From positions 1-64,000 of the forward strand of contig JAHIQI010000042.1 of assembly GCA_018902755.1 (NCBI GenBank): a DNA stretch of 64,000 nt, read 5' to 3'. A program made the position numbers and the translations under genes. This stretch comes from Pseudomonadota bacterium (GTDB taxonomy: Bacteria; Desulfobacterota; Desulfarculia; Desulfarculales; Desulfarculaceae). Position 1 is the first letter of the stretch. Each line of letters starts with the position of its first letter. The notes below the pieces were generated by a model. It saw only the letters and a list, made by a program, of their open reading frames with translations, searched no databases and was not told the DNA's origin. Positions 63,279 through 64,000 of this stretch are shown here, one piece after another.

Positions 63279-64000
63279 TCAGGCAAACAAATTGCCGTAC
63301 AACAAACCCGCGATGGTGGACATCACCACTATGATGCCGCTGAATACCGCGGTTTTTTTCCAACCCATCACTCCGCCGATCACCAGCATGTTGGGCAGGC
63401 TTAGCGCCGGGCCGGCCAGCAAGAGGGCCAGGGCCGGGCCCTTGCCCATGCCCGCACCCAGGAGACCCTGCAAGATGGGAATCTCGGTGAGGGTGGCGAA
63501 GTACATCAAAGCCCCGGCCACCGAGGCGAACAGGTTGGCCCCCAGGGAGTTGCCGCCCAGGGAGGAGCTGACCCATTCGTCGGGGATAAGGGCGGGATGC
63601 CCCGGACGGCCCAGCATAAACCCGGCCACCAGCACCCCGGCCCCCAGCAGAGGCAGTATCTGCTTCATGAAGCCCCAGGTGGACTCCACCCACTCCACCC
63701 GCTCTTGTTTGGTGAACCAGGCCCTCAGCAGGAACACCAGGGCCACCAGGAGCCCGGCGGTGATCCACCACTTGAGCCCGAAGATGAGCGCCCACAGGCC
63801 CTCCACGCCCTCGGCCGGGCGGGCCCAGGCCGCGAAGATGAGGATGAGCACCAGGGTGAGCATGAACAGCGATTCCTGGCCCAAGGTGCGGCCGCTGGCC
63901 GCGTCCTCGGGCAGATAGACCTGACCGGCGGCGCGGGCCGCGTCATCCTTGCGGAAGATGAGGGCCATCAAGAGGCCGGTGATCACCGCGAACACCACCG
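63279..64000 (-). CDS. permease of the ArsP/DUF318 family (5' end beyond window)
   Basis: The C-terminal ~240 residues of a membrane protein with at least seven hydrophobic helices; the start lies off the right edge. The signature PILQGLLGAGMGKGPALALLLAGPALSLPNMLVIGGVMGWKKT (spread over two helices) is typical of PF03773 permeases, some of which (ArsP) export trivalent organoarsenicals while others have unknown cargo. A long cytosolic loop (FRKDDAARAAGQVYLPEDAASG) separates early helices. It is the first visible gene of the leftward arsenic operon, so the promoter and any ArsR lie outside. Confidence 0.85.
   Translation of the reverse strand, partial: VVFAVITGLLMALIFRKDDAARAAGQVYLPEDAASGRTLGQESLFMLTLVLILIFAAWARPAEGVEGLWALIFGLKWWITAGLLVALVFLLRAWFTKQERVEWVESTWGFMKQILPLLGAGVLVAGFMLGRPGHPALIPDEWVSSSLGGNSLGANLFASVAGALMYFATLTEIPILQGLLGAGMGKGPALALLLAGPALSLPNMLVIGGVMGWKKTAVFSGIIVVMSTIAGLLYGNLFA

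Overview
This 64-kb window is high-GC chromosomal DNA, apart from an AT-richer first ~700 bases. The gene content suggests an anaerobic, heterotrophic member of the Desulfobacterota (Deltaproteobacteria), perhaps close to Desulfarculales. Pointers are a pentaheme cytochrome c that appears to contain selenocysteine, an SSF-type 'acetate switch' sensor kinase beside a DUF4212/ActP symporter and Acs, paired DUF294 signalling proteins, a LIV-type ABC transporter and a thioredoxin-linked arsenic operon. This is inference; no rRNA or other phylogenetic marker is present. I saw no tRNA, rRNA, CRISPR array or prophage. The only mobile DNA is the tail of an ISL3-type transposase at the left edge.

Layout. 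1-704: transposase remnant, an AT-rich orphan gene and an AT-rich spacer. 705-9587 (minus): alpha/beta hydrolase, uvrB, NAD(P)H oxidoreductase, an AbiGi-like protein, cysS, fused ispDF and a CLC chloride channel. 9757-15015 (plus): a PhoB/PhoR-type two-component pair, a histone-deacetylase-like enzyme and an acyl-CoA-synthetase homologue whose catalytic motifs are degenerate. 15019-17803: MaoC hydratase, archaeal-type phosphoglycerate mutase and a PP-loop-like protein. 17887-19095: orphan sensor kinase. 19098-28332: a divergent locus with a LIV-type ABC transporter and a DUF1445 protein on one strand, and 5-oxoprolinase (PxpA, fused PxpBC) plus a metallo-hydrolase on the other. 28450-32304: MgtE, an amidinotransferase and PhoH.

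32515-48782 is an acetate/acetyl-CoA island. It holds a CoA-transferase/GNAT fusion, a small membrane protein, a CrbS-like SSF-histidine kinase with a CrbR-like regulator, DUF4212 plus ActP symporter, a membrane protein, and on the other strand DUF294, Acs, a DnaQ-like exonuclease and a second DUF294. By analogy with CrbS/CrbR systems the kinase would sense solute flux and switch on acetate uptake and activation.

48953-57731: thioredoxin-reductase-like flavoprotein, cation efflux protein, glycogen branching enzyme, MFS transporter, TrmO, a sugar transferase and an AsmA protein. 57873-64000 (minus) is one long operon, read from the right edge: permease, DUF2703, disulfide protein, DGC protein, BFD-like ferredoxin, arsenate reductase, Acr3, thioredoxin, CcdA-like protein and the pentaheme cytochrome with an in-frame UGA. 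It looks like an arsenic/thiol-redox module whose thioredoxins, CcdA and cytochrome move electrons across the membrane.

Main points for follow-up: the in-frame UGA with a SECIS-like hairpin in the cytochrome; the deacetylase paired with a pseudo-synthetase lacking the acetylatable lysine; the CoA-transferase/GNAT fusion with Gln in place of the catalytic Glu; and the two DUF294 paralogues, of which only one keeps its nucleotidyltransferase motif.
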